Positions 9,130 through 19,902 of a DNA stretch of 58,793 bases are shown here, piece after piece (the stretch's first letter is position 1; each line of letters opens with the position of its first letter). A program made the position numbers and the translations under genes. A model generated the notes under the pieces. It saw only the letters and a list, made by a program, of their open reading frames with translations. It had not been told where the DNA came from and did no database searches. The stretch lies in the NCBI GenBank assembly GCA_945890735.1, contig CAMDCZ010000008.1, positions 1 to 58,793 on the forward strand. The letters run 5' to 3'. This DNA is from Bordetella parapertussis. Lineage in GTDB: Bacteria > Pseudomonadota > Gammaproteobacteria > Burkholderiales > Burkholderiaceae_C.

Positions 9130-10518
9130 ATGCGTCACCCACTGCCCTACGCCTTTGCCCGAAGCCACCAGCTGCTGCTGGAGGACGACGGACAAAGCCT
9201 CACGCTCTGGCATGCCGATGCGCCTGCAGCCGGTCCTTGGAGCGAGGTGTTGCGCATGCATCCCATCAACCGCTTTGCCCATGTCGACACGCAGACCTTG
9301 ATGCAACGCATCAGCGCCAGCTATGCCGGGGCCGAGTCGAGTGCGGCCTTGGTGATGAGTGAGGTCGAAGGCGAAGCGGATTTGGCCCGCATGATGCAAG
9401 ACCTGCCTGCGGTGGAAGACTTGCTCGAAGCCTCGGCGGACGCGCCCATCATCCGCATGCTCAACGCCTTGTTGATGCAAGCCGCGCGCGACGGCGCCAG
9501 CGACATCCACATCGAGCCCTATGAGCGGCACTCGAGCGTGCGTTTTCGCATCGACGGCACGCTGCGCGAGGTGGTCAGCCCCAACCGCGCTTTGCACGCT
9601 GCCTTGATTTCCCGCTTGAAGATCATGGCCGACCTGGACATCGCTGAAAAGCGTTTGCCACAAGACGGCCGCATCTCGCTTCGCTTGGGTCAACGCGCGA
9701 TCGATGTGCGGGTCTCGACCCTGCCCAGCGCCCACGGCGAACGCGCGGTGCTGCGTTTGCTCGACAAAAGCGAAAGCCGCCTCACCCTGCAAGCGGTTGG
9801 CATGCAAGGCGAAACCTTGACTGGCTTTAACCAGTTGTTGGCACAGCCCCATGGCATCGTGCTGGTCACCGGCCCCACGGGCTCGGGCAAAACCACCACG
9901 CTGTACGCGGCATTGCAACAGCTCGACTCCGCCCGCTTCAACATCATGACCGTGGAAGACCCGATCGAGTACGAGCTGGCTGGCATCGGCCAAACCCAGG
10001 TCAACCCCAAAATCGATTTGGACTTCGCCAAAGCTTTGCGTGCCATCCTGCGGCAAGACCCTGACATCATCATGATCGGCGAGATCCGCGACTTCGAGAC
10101 CGCGCAAATCGCGATCCAAGCCTCCCTGACCGGCCACTTGGTGCTGGCCACCTTGCACACCAACGATGCCGTCAGTGCGGTCACCCGCTTGACCGACATG
10201 GGTGTCGAGCCTTTTTTGCTGAGTTCCTCTTTGCTGGGTGTGCTGGCCCAACGCTTGGTGCGCAAGACCTGCAGCGCCTGTCAAGGCGTGGGTTGTGCGG
10301 CTTGTGGCCAAACCGGTTACCAAGGCCGCACCGGCATCTTCGAGCTGCTCACCACCAACGACCAGACCAAGGCCTTGGTGCACGACAAAGCCAGCGAGGC
10401 GCAACTGCGCGATGCAGCTGTTCGCCAGGGCATGCGCTCGTTGCGCGAGGACGGTCAACGCTTGGTCGACAACGGCGTGACCACCCTGGAAGAGTTGGTG
10501 CGGGTGACCCGCGACTGA
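9130..10518 (+). CDS. gspE: type II secretion ATPase GspE
   Basis: Cytoplasmic hexameric ATPase that powers pseudopilus assembly. The 462-residue protein has Walker A GPTGSGKTT at 248-256, an Asp box and Walker B around 310-320 (DPDIIMIGEIRD), His box GHLVLATLHTNDA at 335-347, and the four-cysteine zinc motif of GspE/PilB proteins at Cys381, 384, 389 and 392. The N-terminus is short and lacks the extra N1 domain of longer GspE/PilB proteins. It sits 3 bases after gspD and 7 bases before gspF. Confidence 0.96.
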   Translation: MRHPLPYAFARSHQLLLEDDGQSLTLWHADAPAAGPWSEVLRMHPINRFAHVDTQTLMQRISASYAGAESSAALVMSEVEGEADLARMMQDLPAVEDLLEASADAPIIRMLNALLMQAARDGASDIHIEPYERHSSVRFRIDGTLREVVSPNRALHAALISRLKIMADLDIAEKRLPQDGRISLRLGQRAIDVRVSTLPSAHGERAVLRLLDKSESRLTLQAVGMQGETLTGFNQLLAQPHGIVLVTGPTGSGKTTTLYAALQQLDSARFNIMTVEDPIEYELAGIGQTQVNPKIDLDFAKALRAILRQDPDIIMIGEIRDFETAQIAIQASLTGHLVLATLHTNDAVSAVTRLTDMGVEPFLLSSSLLGVLAQRLVRKTCSACQGVGCAACGQTGYQGRTGIFELLTTNDQTKALVHDKASEAQLRDAAVRQGMRSLREDGQRLVDNGVTTLEELVRVTRD

Positions 10519-10525
10519 GCGCCCC

Positions 10526-11743
10526 ATGCCCGCCTACACCTATGAAGCGCTGAACCCCCAAGGCCGCACCGAGCAAGGTGTGGTCGAAGCCGACAGTGAA
10601 CGCGCCGCGCGCAACCAACTGCGCGCCCAAGGCCTGCTGCCGGTGGGCTTGCAGGCGGTGACTGCGCCAAAGCAACGCGCGGGCGACATCGTGCTGTGGC
10701 AGGCACGCGTCTTTAACCGCACCGACCTGGTGGTCTGGACCCGTCAACTCGCCAGCCTGGTGGCTGCCGGCTTGCCACTCGAGCGTTGCCTGACCGCGCT
10801 CAGCGAAGAGGCTGCCACACCCGCCCAACGCGACCTGGTGGCGCAACTGCGGGCTGAAGTCAATGCAGGTGCCCCGTTGGCGCAAGCCTTGGCGATGCAC
10901 CCGCGTGAGTTCGATGGCTTGTATGTGGCGGTGATTGGCTCGGGCGAGCAAAGCGGTCGCTTGGGCGCGGTGTTGCTGCAACTCGCCAATGACATGGAAA
11001 CCGCGCACACCATGCGCAGCAAGCTCTTGGCAGCGTCTTTGTACCCCGCGATCGTGGGCGGTGTGGCACTGCTGATCGTGCTGTTTTTGTTGGCCTATGT
11101 CGTGCCGCAAGTCGCCCAGGTGTTCACCAGCACCCAACGCAGCCTGCCTTGGTTGACGGTGGCCATGTTGGCCATCAGCCAAGCGGTGCAAGCACTCTGG
11201 TTGTGGACCTTGCTGGTGTTGGCCATTGCCGCCGTGTTGCTGCGACTGGCCTTGCGCCAAGCCTTGTTTCGCCAACAGTTTGACGCGGCTTGGCTGCGTT
11301 TGCCGCTGCTGGGCCGCTTGAGCCTGGGCTACAACGCCGCCCGTTTTGCCAGTACCCTGGCCTTGTTGGTCGGCGCAGGTGTGCCGATGCTCAAGGCCTT
11401 GCAAACCGCTGCGCAAACACTCACCAACATGGCGCTGCGCGAACACGCTTTGCAGGCGCTGGAATTGGTGCGCGAAGGCGCGCCCTTGGCCAGTGCCTTG
11501 GCCCAAAACAAGCGCTTGCCCGGCTTGCTGGCGATGTTTGCCCGCTTGGGCGAACAAACCGGGCAACTGCCGCAAATGCTGCAACACGCGGCCGACCACC
11601 TGGGCAATGAAGTCCAGCGCCGTGCCATGCAACTGGCCACCATCCTCGAGCCGCTGTTGATCGTGGTCATGGGCGTGGTGGTCATGCTGATCGTGCTGGC
11701 CGTCATGCTGCCGATCATCCAACTCAACCAGTTCGTTCACTGA
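10526..11743 (+). CDS. gspF: type II secretion inner-membrane platform protein GspF
   Basis: Polytopic inner-membrane protein at the base of the T2SS, contacted by GspE. The 405-residue protein opens MPAYTYEALNPQGRTEQG and carries two T2SSF domains, each with the pattern TRQLASLVAAGLPLERCL and ASTLALLVGAGVPMLKAL, and three membrane segments near 165-190, 220-240 and 370-395. It is the last gsp gene of the rightward run; the next gene starts 9 bases later, so read-through is likely. Confidence 0.95.
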   Translation: MPAYTYEALNPQGRTEQGVVEADSERAARNQLRAQGLLPVGLQAVTAPKQRAGDIVLWQARVFNRTDLVVWTRQLASLVAAGLPLERCLTALSEEAATPAQRDLVAQLRAEVNAGAPLAQALAMHPREFDGLYVAVIGSGEQSGRLGAVLLQLANDMETAHTMRSKLLAASLYPAIVGGVALLIVLFLLAYVVPQVAQVFTSTQRSLPWLTVAMLAISQAVQALWLWTLLVLAIAAVLLRLALRQALFRQQFDAAWLRLPLLGRLSLGYNAARFASTLALLVGAGVPMLKALQTAAQTLTNMALREHALQALELVREGAPLASALAQNKRLPGLLAMFARLGEQTGQLPQMLQHAADHLGNEVQRRAMQLATILEPLLIVVMGVVVMLIVLAVMLPIIQLNQFVH

Positions 11744-11752
11744 AAGCACCCG

Positions 11753-12667
11753 ATGGCAAGCACCTTGGACGGCAAATTGGTGGTGGCGATCTCCTCGCGG
11801 GCCTTGTTTGATTTCGAGCAAGAAAACCAGGTGTTCGAGCAAACCGATGACCGCGCCTACATGGACCTGCAGTTGCAACGCCTGGAAGAACCGGCCAAAC
11901 CGGGCGTGGCGTTTTCATTGGTGAAAAAACTGCTCGCCTTCAACCAGCCCAACGATGCCAGGGTCGAGGTGGTGATCTTGTCGCGCAACGACCCGGTGAG
12001 TGGGATGCGGGTGTTTCGCTCGGCCCAGCACTACGGCTTGGACATCCAGCGCGGCTCGTTCACCCGTGGCCAACCGCCTTGGCGCTACCTCAAGCCCTTG
12101 AATGCGAATTTGTTTTTGTCGGCCCACCTGAGCGATGTGCGGGCCGCGCTGGACGCGGGTGTGCCCGCCGCCCAGGTCTATCCGCACTCGGCCCATGCAT
12201 CCGAGGCGCATCCGCACGAGGTGCGCATCGCCTTTGACGGCGACGCGGTTTTGTTCAGCGACGAAGCTGAGCGGGTGTTCCAGTCGCAAGGCCTCAACGC
12301 GTTTCAACAGCATGAAAAAGACAAGGCCAGCCAACCGCTGTCAGCCGGGCCTTTCAAACCCTTGCTCGAGGCCTTGCACCGCTTGCAGGTCGAGGGCACC
12401 CCGGCGATTCGCATCCGCACCGCCTTGGTCACCGCCCGCAGCGCACCCGCCCATGAGCGCGCCATTCGCACGCTCATGCCATGGAAGATCCAGGTGGACG
12501 AGGCGATGTTCTTGGGCGGCTTGGCCAAGGGCGAGTTTTTGAAAGAGTTTGAACCCGATTTTTTCTTTGATGACCAGACCGGGCACATCGAGTCAGCCGC
12601 CCGCCATGTCCCCGCCGGGCACGTGGCCAGTGGGGTGCAAAATACCCCCCTGCCCTCCACAGACTGA
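11753..12667 (+). CDS. cytosolic 5'-nucleotidase family protein
   Basis: Predicted nucleoside 5'-monophosphate phosphohydrolase of the NT5C1 (cN-I) type, HAD-related. The 304-residue protein has the family opening VVAISSRALFDFEQENQVFE, then VEVVILSRNDPVSGMRVF, a strong AFDGDAVLFSDEAERVF segment (HAD-like Asp pair at about residues 159-161) and FFFDDQTGH near the C-terminus. No signal peptide. Substrate preference (IMP, AMP or dNMP) cannot be told. It follows gspF by 9 bases and precedes an ABC exporter by 6, so it may share the gsp transcript without a functional link. Confidence 0.83.
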   Translation: MASTLDGKLVVAISSRALFDFEQENQVFEQTDDRAYMDLQLQRLEEPAKPGVAFSLVKKLLAFNQPNDARVEVVILSRNDPVSGMRVFRSAQHYGLDIQRGSFTRGQPPWRYLKPLNANLFLSAHLSDVRAALDAGVPAAQVYPHSAHASEAHPHEVRIAFDGDAVLFSDEAERVFQSQGLNAFQQHEKDKASQPLSAGPFKPLLEALHRLQVEGTPAIRIRTALVTARSAPAHERAIRTLMPWKIQVDEAMFLGGLAKGEFLKEFEPDFFFDDQTGHIESAARHVPAGHVASGVQNTPLPSTD

Positions 12668-12673
12668 GTTTTC

Positions 12674-14506
12674 ATGCGTTTGTCCAATCCCTTTCGTGCC
12701 ATGTGGCAAAAAACCCGCTTGCATTTGCGCCATGTGTGGTGGTTGTCCCTGCCCTATTTCCGTTCCGAGCAACGCTGGTCGGCCCGTGGCCTGTTGCTCG
12801 CTTGCATTGCCTTGAACCTGGGCATGGTCTATGTGTTGGTCATGCTCAACGACTGGAACCGGGTTTTTTACGATGCCCTGCAAAACCGGGATGAACCGGT
12901 TTTTTGGGCGCAGTTGCTGGTGTTTGCGCAGCTGGCAGGCGCGTTCATCGTGGTGGCGGTTTACCGCTTTTACCTCACACAACTGCTGCAGGTGCGCTGG
13001 CGGGCTTGGATGACCCAAGATTTTTTGCAGCGCTGGACCACGCACCAGATTTTTTACCAAATCGAATTGCGCCAATCCTTGCAACACCACGAGAGCATGA
13101 ATGGCTCAGACAACCCAGACCAGCGTATCCAAGAAGACATCCAACTCTTCACCGCGGACACGGTGGGTTTGAGCCTGGGGCTGCTCGACGCCTTGGTCAC
13201 CTTGGCCAGTTTTGTGGGGATTTTGTGGGTCCTTTCAGGCAGTTTCAGCTTGACGTGGCAGGGCGATGAATATGTGCTGCCGGGCTTCATGGTCTGGATG
13301 GCCCTGATTTATGCGTTTCTCGGCAGCATCTTGGGGCATTTCATTGGGCGCAGGATGGCACCCTTGAATTTCACCCAACAACGCCTGGAAGCCAATTTCC
13401 GCCACCACCTCATGCGCGTGCGTGAATACAGCGAAGCCATTGCCATGGACCGTGGGGCTGCTTTTGAAAACCAGTCCTTGCAAAAAGGCTTCAAAGGGGT
13501 GGTGAGCAACTTCATGCAACTGCTCAAGGTGCAAAAGCGATACACCTGGTTCAGCGCTGGCTATGGCCAAGCCGCGGTGGTGTTTCCGATCATCGTGGCC
13601 GCGCCCCGCTTTTTTTCAGGCGCCATCCAACTGGGCCAGCTGATGCAAATTTCCTCCGCCTTTGCCCAGGTTCAAGAATCGCTCAGTTGGATCGTGAACA
13701 ACTACAGCCGATTGGCCAGTTGGTCGGCCACCACCCAGCGCTTGAGCGTGTTCTTGACCCAAATGGAAACCTTGCGGGCCATCTCGTTTGCCGTGGTCCA
13801 ACCCCCCAGCAGTGACAGCCCGGCGGCCACCGAGCTCAAAACCTCGGCCCTGACCATCACCTTGCCTGACCGCACGGTTTTGCTCGACGATGTGGTGTTG
13901 CAAGTCAGCGCGGGTGACTCGGTCCTGATTCGCGGCCCCTCGGGCAGTGGCAAATCCACTTTGCTGCGGGTGTTGGCAGGCATTTGGCCTTATGTGCGCG
14001 GCTGGGACACACAGCACCAGCCCTTGGCGATCTCTGACGCCATCCATTTGCCACCCGACGCGGTGTTCATACCGCAGCGTCCTTATTTCCCTGAGGGCAG
14101 TCTGCGCAACGCCCTGTGTTACCCCAGCCCTGTCAACACGTTCACCGATGAACAAATGCAACAAGCATTGGTGCAAGCCCTGCTGCCCAACCTGTGCTCG
14201 CAACTCGACCAAGTGGGGCAATGGAGTCAGCAGCTCTCCGGGGGCGAGGCCCAGCGTTTGGCCATGGCGCGGGTGTTTTTGAAGCAGCCCAGCTGGGTGT
14301 TTGCGGACGAAGCAACCAGTGCATTGGACGAGGCCTCCGAAAAATTGATTTACGAGCGTTTGCTGCAAATGGTGATGCGTCAACGCGGTGCCTTGGTATC
14401 GGTCGCACACCGCCCAAGCGTGGCGGCCTACCACCAGCGGTTGTGGCAATTGGTGAATGTCTCTGAGGGCAGCATCAAGAGCCATGTGCTGCAAGTCAGC
14501 CACTGA
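12674..14506 (+). CDS. ABC transporter, fused membrane and ATPase domains (YddA/BacA-like)
   Basis: Half-transporter of 610 residues with an N-terminal ABC_membrane_2 domain like SbmA/BacA and YddA (ERWSARGLL-type start, MLNDWNRVFYDALQNRD motif, six predicted helices to about residue 330) and a C-terminal ATPase domain. Walker A is GPSGSGKSTLLR near residue 418, the signature is QLSGGEAQRLAMARV, and Walker B is WVFADEATSALDE. The family includes importers of peptides, vitamin B12 and very-long-chain fatty acids and the ATP-driven YddA; the substrate here is unknown. A terminator-like structure follows it. Confidence 0.88.
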   Translation: MRLSNPFRAMWQKTRLHLRHVWWLSLPYFRSEQRWSARGLLLACIALNLGMVYVLVMLNDWNRVFYDALQNRDEPVFWAQLLVFAQLAGAFIVVAVYRFYLTQLLQVRWRAWMTQDFLQRWTTHQIFYQIELRQSLQHHESMNGSDNPDQRIQEDIQLFTADTVGLSLGLLDALVTLASFVGILWVLSGSFSLTWQGDEYVLPGFMVWMALIYAFLGSILGHFIGRRMAPLNFTQQRLEANFRHHLMRVREYSEAIAMDRGAAFENQSLQKGFKGVVSNFMQLLKVQKRYTWFSAGYGQAAVVFPIIVAAPRFFSGAIQLGQLMQISSAFAQVQESLSWIVNNYSRLASWSATTQRLSVFLTQMETLRAISFAVVQPPSSDSPAATELKTSALTITLPDRTVLLDDVVLQVSAGDSVLIRGPSGSGKSTLLRVLAGIWPYVRGWDTQHQPLAISDAIHLPPDAVFIPQRPYFPEGSLRNALCYPSPVNTFTDEQMQQALVQALLPNLCSQLDQVGQWSQQLSGGEAQRLAMARVFLKQPSWVFADEATSALDEASEKLIYERLLQMVMRQRGALVSVAHRPSVAAYHQRLWQLVNVSEGSIKSHVLQVSH

Positions 14507-14570
14507 CGGGCTCAAGAAACCCAACTTGCGCCCGATTCATGGTGGACGGGGGAAACAAGTTGTGGTTTCA

Positions 14571-14638
14571 GACCGTCCTCGCTCATAGCTCCGGTTTAAG
14601 GGGCGCGCCTTGTTGCGCCGGGGACGGTCGCCTTTTTT

Positions 14639-14640
<2 letters not shown>
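14571..14640 (+). terminator. terminator after the YddA-like ABC gene
   Basis: GACCGTCC at 14571-14578 pairs with GGACGGTC at 14622-14629. The loop contains a second small hairpin (GGCGC at 14602-14606 with GCGCC at 14615-14619), and eight T follow at 14633-14640. A further short hairpin (GAAAC 14552-14556, GTTTC 14565-14569) lies just upstream. The T run touches the end of hisD on the other strand. Confidence 0.7.
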
Positions 14641-15979
<1,339 letters not shown>

Positions 15980-16009
15980 GGCGTGGTGGCTGGTTAAAAA
16001 CAGAAGGGG

Positions 16010-16654
16010 TCAGCGTTGGCGAATCGCCTGGTCAAAGGTGTCGATCAGGCGACGGATGTCAGCGGTCTTGAGTTTCATCGAGGCTTGGTTGACCACCAGT
16101 CTTGAGCTGATGTCCATGATGCGCTCAACCTCGATCAGGTGGTTGGCTTTCAAGGTGCTGCCGGTCGACACCAAGTCCACGATCGCGTCGGCCATGCCGG
16201 TCAGCGGCGCGAGTTCCATGCTGCCATAGAGCTTGACCAGGTCCACATGCACGCCTTTGGCCGCAAAAAAATCCCGCGCAATCGCCACGTACTTGGTGGC
16301 CACGCGCAAACGTGCGCCTTGTTTGACAGCGGCTGCGTAATCAAACCCTTGGGGCACGGCCACGCTCATGCGGCAACGCGCTATTTGCAAGTCCAGGGGT
16401 TGGTACAGGCCCGCACTGCCATGTTCGATCAAGGTGTCCAAACCCGCCACGCCCATGTCCGCGCCACCGTATTCGACATAGGTAGGCACGTCGGAGGCAC
16501 GCACCAGCACGACACGCAAGCTGGCTTGGTTGGTCGGCAAGATCAGCTTGCGCGACTTCTCAGGGTCTTCCAGCACCTCGATGCCCGCGGCTTTCAACAG
16601 CGGCAAGGTTTCGTCAAAGATGCGTCCTTTGGACAGGGCCAGGGTGATGCTCAT
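16010..16654 (-). CDS. hisG: ATP phosphoribosyltransferase HisG, short form
   Basis: First enzyme of histidine synthesis, joining ATP and PRPP. At 214 residues it is the short HisG form that lacks the C-terminal regulatory domain and needs the HisRS-like subunit HisZ, which is not encoded here. Motifs: ALSKGRIFDETLPLL, GGADMGVAGLDTLIE and the PRPP-binding loop DLVSTGSTLKANHL. The ATG overlaps the murA stop by 4 bases. Confidence 0.96.
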   Translation of the reverse strand: MSITLALSKGRIFDETLPLLKAAGIEVLEDPEKSRKLILPTNQASLRVVLVRASDVPTYVEYGGADMGVAGLDTLIEHGSAGLYQPLDLQIARCRMSVAVPQGFDYAAAVKQGARLRVATKYVAIARDFFAAKGVHVDLVKLYGSMELAPLTGMADAIVDLVSTGSTLKANHLIEVERIMDISSRLVVNQASMKLKTADIRRLIDTFDQAIRQR

Positions 16655-17928
16655 CGGCTTCTTTCGATGTCCGCGCCCAGGGCGCGCAGTTTGTCTTCCA
16701 TGCGGTCGTAGCCGCGGTCGAGATGGTAGATCCTGTCGACCGTGGTCTCGCCCGTGGCGACCAAACCAGCGATCACCAGGCTGGCCGAGGCGCGCAAATC
16801 GGTGGCCATGACCGTCGCCCCTGAGAGCTTGGCAACACCCTCGACCATCGCCACCTTGCCGTCGATTTGGATATGCGCGCCCAAGCGCAGCAGTTCGTTG
16901 ACGTGCATGAAGCGGTTTTCAAAAATCGTTTCCGTCACTTTGGCGCTGCCTTGCGAGACCGCGTTGAGCACCATGAACTGGGCTTGCATGTCGGTGGGAA
17001 AACCTGGGTATTCGGTGGTGCGAAAACTCTGCGCCCTGAGGTGCGCAAAGGCTGGGCCCTCGGCCTTGACCCGCAGGCCACCACTCACGGCTTCGATCTG
17101 CACACCGGCGTCACGCAGCTTGTCGATCACCGCTTCGAGGTGATCACCCCGCGCATGCTGCAACACCACATCACCGCCGGTGGCCGCGACCGCACACAAA
17201 AACGTACCTGCTTCGATGCGGTCAGCCACCACGCGGTGGGCAGCGCCGTGCAGTTGGTCCACCCCTTGGATGTGGATGCGGCTGGTGCCATGGCCTTCGA
17301 TCTTTGCGCCCATGGCAATCAGCAGCTCGGCCAAGTCGGGAATCTCAGGCTCTTGCGCCGCGTTTTCCAAGACGGTTTCACCCTCTGCCAGCGCAGCGGC
17401 CATGAGGAAATTTTCGGTGCCTGTCACGGTCACCATGTCGGTGGCGATGCGCGCGCCCTTCAAGCGGGTGCGGCCTGCTTTGAGACGGGCCACCATATAG
17501 CCTTGCTCGACATCGATCACCGCGCCCATGGCTTGCAGGCCTTTGATGTGCTGGTCCACCGGCCGTGTGCCGATCGCGCAACCGCCTGGCAAGGACACCT
17601 TGGCATGGCCAAAGCGGGCCAACAAGGGGCCAAGTGCCAAGACCGAGGCCCGCATGGTTTTCACCAACTCATAAGGCGCTTCAGGGCTGTGCAAGCTGCC
17701 TGCGTTCAACACCATGTCACCGGCATCGTTGCGCTCGGCGCTCACGCCCATGTGGCGAATCAGTTTGACCATGGTGGACACGTCTTGCAGACGCGGCACA
17801 TTGCCCAGGGTCAAGGTGTCTGCGGTCAGCAAGGCAGCGCAGAGTTCAGGCAGGGCTGCGTTTTTCGCACCAGCGATGGCGACCTGCCCGTTCAAGGGGC
17901 GGCCACCGCGTATCAGCAATTTGTCCAT
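16651..17928 (-). CDS. murA: UDP-N-acetylglucosamine 1-carboxyvinyltransferase MurA
   Basis: First committed step of peptidoglycan synthesis, transferring enolpyruvate from PEP to UDP-GlcNAc. The 425-residue protein keeps Lys22-Asn23 (GAKNAALP), the loop SLPGGCAIGTRP with the catalytic, fosfomycin-sensitive Cys at residue 117, and ATDLRASASLVIAGL near the C-terminus. Cysteine (not Asp) at 117 predicts fosfomycin sensitivity of the enzyme itself. It lies between ibaG and hisG, the usual betaproteobacterial order. Confidence 0.97.
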   Translation of the reverse strand: MDKLLIRGGRPLNGQVAIAGAKNAALPELCAALLTADTLTLGNVPRLQDVSTMVKLIRHMGVSAERNDAGDMVLNAGSLHSPEAPYELVKTMRASVLALGPLLARFGHAKVSLPGGCAIGTRPVDQHIKGLQAMGAVIDVEQGYMVARLKAGRTRLKGARIATDMVTVTGTENFLMAAALAEGETVLENAAQEPEIPDLAELLIAMGAKIEGHGTSRIHIQGVDQLHGAAHRVVADRIEAGTFLCAVAATGGDVVLQHARGDHLEAVIDKLRDAGVQIEAVSGGLRVKAEGPAFAHLRAQSFRTTEYPGFPTDMQAQFMVLNAVSQGSAKVTETIFENRFMHVNELLRLGAHIQIDGKVAMVEGVAKLSGATVMATDLRASASLVIAGLVATGETTVDRIYHLDRGYDRMEDKLRALGADIERSR

Positions 17929-17949
17929 GGGCTCACTGCAGGCCGGGGG

Positions 17950-18189
17950 TCAGGCCTGCGCCTTCCATTCAGCGGGGGTGAAGGTTTTCATGGACAAGGC
18001 ATGCACCTCGTCGTTGGCCATGGTGTGGCCAAGCGTTGCATAGACTTTTTGGTGGCGCTGGATCGGGCGCAACCCATCGAATGCACTGGTGACCACTGTG
18101 GCATACCAATGGCGACCATCGCCCTCAACGTGCACGTGTTCGCAGGGCAGTCCTGCGGCAATCATGGTTTCAATCTGGTCTGCCGTCAT
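17950..18189 (-). CDS. ibaG: BolA family protein (IbaG-like)
   Basis: Small cytoplasmic BolA/IbaG protein, 79 residues, a partner of monothiol glutaredoxins in Fe-S handling and acid response. The pattern CEHVHVEGDGRHWYATVVTS and the C-terminal HALSMKTFTPAEW match the family; the Cys in GLPCEHVHV and the conserved His near the C-terminus (VHALSMK) are possible cluster ligands. It sits directly upstream of murA in the operon, as in many proteobacteria (yrbA-murA). Confidence 0.92.
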   Translation of the reverse strand: MTADQIETMIAAGLPCEHVHVEGDGRHWYATVVTSAFDGLRPIQRHQKVYATLGHTMANDEVHALSMKTFTPAEWKAQA

Positions 18190-18192
18190 GTC

Positions 18193-18948
18193 TCAACCTC
18201 GAATCTTGTAACCGGTGCGCAGCAAATGCAGCGCCAACCCGGCCACCAACACAAATGCGCTGCCCACCAGCGCCAAACTCAGCCAAGGCGAGACATCACT
18301 CACGCCAAAAAAGCCATAGCGAAAGCCGTCGATCATGTAGAAAAACGGGTTGAAATGGCTCACTTGCTGCCAAAACGGCGGCAATGAATGAATGGAATAG
18401 AACACGCCGCTCAAAAACGTCATGGGTGTGATCAGGAAATTTTGAAACGACGTCATCTGGTCAAATTTGTCTGCCCACAAACCCGCAATCAGTCCAAGGG
18501 TGCCCAGCATCGCCGCACCCAAGAAAGCAAACACCAGTATCCATACCGGTGCCACCACGGTGAGCGGCGCAAACCACATGGTGACCAACAACACACCCAA
18601 ACCGACCGCCACACCGCGCACCGTGGCCGCCAGCACATAAGCGGCAAACCAGCTCCAGGGGCCCAAGGGGGTGAGCAAGATGAACACCAGGTTGCCCATC
18701 ATCTTGCTTTGCACCATGGAAGACGAGCTGTTGGCAAACGCGTTTTGCAACAAACTCATCATCACCAACCCGGGCACCAAAAAAGCGGTGTAGCTCACGC
18801 TGTCATACACGATGACACGGCCTTCGAGCAAATGTCCAAAGATCAGCATGTACAACAACGCGGTCAACACTGGCGCGGCGATGGTCTGCGCACTGACCTT
18901 CCAAAAGCGCAGCACTTCTTTGTAAAACAGGGCTTGCCAACCCATCAT
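18193..18948 (-). CDS. ABC-2 type transporter permease (YadH-like)
   Basis: Inner-membrane permease of 251 residues with six predicted helices and the ABC-2 signature near the C-terminus (ITPMTFLSGVFYSIHSLPP). It pairs with the ATPase encoded immediately upstream, with a 4-base overlap. Homologues such as YadGH sit beside mla genes in betaproteobacteria; the cargo is not established. Confidence 0.9.
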   Translation of the reverse strand: MMGWQALFYKEVLRFWKVSAQTIAAPVLTALLYMLIFGHLLEGRVIVYDSVSYTAFLVPGLVMMSLLQNAFANSSSSMVQSKMMGNLVFILLTPLGPWSWFAAYVLAATVRGVAVGLGVLLVTMWFAPLTVVAPVWILVFAFLGAAMLGTLGLIAGLWADKFDQMTSFQNFLITPMTFLSGVFYSIHSLPPFWQQVSHFNPFFYMIDGFRYGFFGVSDVSPWLSLALVGSAFVLVAGLALHLLRTGYKIRG

Positions 18949-19850
18949 GATGCAGCCCCCATGATGTCCAAGAACACGTCTTCCAAATCGGCTTTGCGGA
19001 TTTCCACGTCTTGCGCCACCAAGCCCGCGCTGCGCACCGCGGCCAGGTAATGTTCGATTTGCGCCGCGTCATGGGCGGGGAATTGCACGATGCGCCCGGT
19101 GATGCGTGCCTGGGCAGCCAACTCGGGCGGCAGTTGCTCATCGAGCTTGAAGCGCAGCACATTGCTGGACGCGTTTTTCAGCAAGGTGCTGGTGTTGTCC
19201 AAGGCCACCACCCGGCCTTGCTTGAGCATGGCGATGCGCGAACACAGCGCCTCGGCTTCCTCCAAATAGTGGGTGGTCAAAAGCACGGTGTGGCCTTCGC
19301 GGTTCAAGCGTGCAATGAACTGCCACAGGGTTTGGCGCAACTCCACGTCCACGCCAGCGGTGGGCTCATCGAGCACGATGACTGGCGGCTTGTGGGCCAG
19401 GGCTTGGGCCACCAACACGCGGCGCTTCATGCCGCCGGAGAGCTGGCGCATGTTGTGGTTGGCCTTGTCAGCAAGCCCCAGACATGCCAACAACTCATCG
19501 AGCCAATCGCCGTTGTTGTTGATGCCGAAATACCCGGCTTGGAAGCGCAGGGCCTCGCGAACCGTGAAAAAGGGATCGAAAACCAACTCCTGCGGCACCA
19601 CACCCAGCAGCCGCCTGACTTGCAAGGCCTGGGATTGCACATCCAGGCCCTGCACCTTGATGCGTCCGTTGCTGGCTTGCAACAAGCCGGCCAAGATGCT
19701 GATCAGGGTGGTTTTGCCAGCGCCGTTGGGGCCGAGCAAGCCGAAAAATTCCCCCGCTTGGATGTCAAAGCTGACGCCGTCGAGCGCCTGCAACGTGCCT
19801 CGGGCATTGGCAAAGCTTTTGGTGACGGACTGGAAGGAGATGGCGGCCAT
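18945..19850 (-). CDS. ABC transporter ATP-binding protein (YadG-like)
   Basis: Cytoplasmic ATPase subunit, 301 residues. Walker A GPNGAGKTTLISIL near residue 38-50, Q-loop VVPQELVFDPF, signature QLSGGMKRRVLVAQAL, Walker B VIVLDEPTAGVD and switch LLTTHYLEEAE are all intact. The C-terminal 75 residues form the extra domain typical of ABC-2 exporter ATPases. It starts 52 bases after the mlaB stop and overlaps its permease. Confidence 0.93.
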   Translation of the reverse strand: MAAISFQSVTKSFANARGTLQALDGVSFDIQAGEFFGLLGPNGAGKTTLISILAGLLQASNGRIKVQGLDVQSQALQVRRLLGVVPQELVFDPFFTVREALRFQAGYFGINNNGDWLDELLACLGLADKANHNMRQLSGGMKRRVLVAQALAHKPPVIVLDEPTAGVDVELRQTLWQFIARLNREGHTVLLTTHYLEEAEALCSRIAMLKQGRVVALDNTSTLLKNASSNVLRFKLDEQLPPELAAQARITGRIVQFPAHDAAQIEHYLAAVRSAGLVAQDVEIRKADLEDVFLDIMGAAS

Positions 19851-19902
19851 GGGAAGCTGCCTATTCTAGGGGCTTGGGGTGTTGCCCAACCCGGGCGGGT
19901 CT

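Noticed and set aside
7990..10527. Very long open frame antisense to gspD/gspE (845 codons), and similar ones antisense to murA (16867-18387), gltB (27102-28514) and mrcA (40089-41909)
   Set aside because: They lie fully opposite well-defined genes, have low-complexity Gln/His/Arg-rich translations and no family motif. They are by-products of strong third-position G/C bias.
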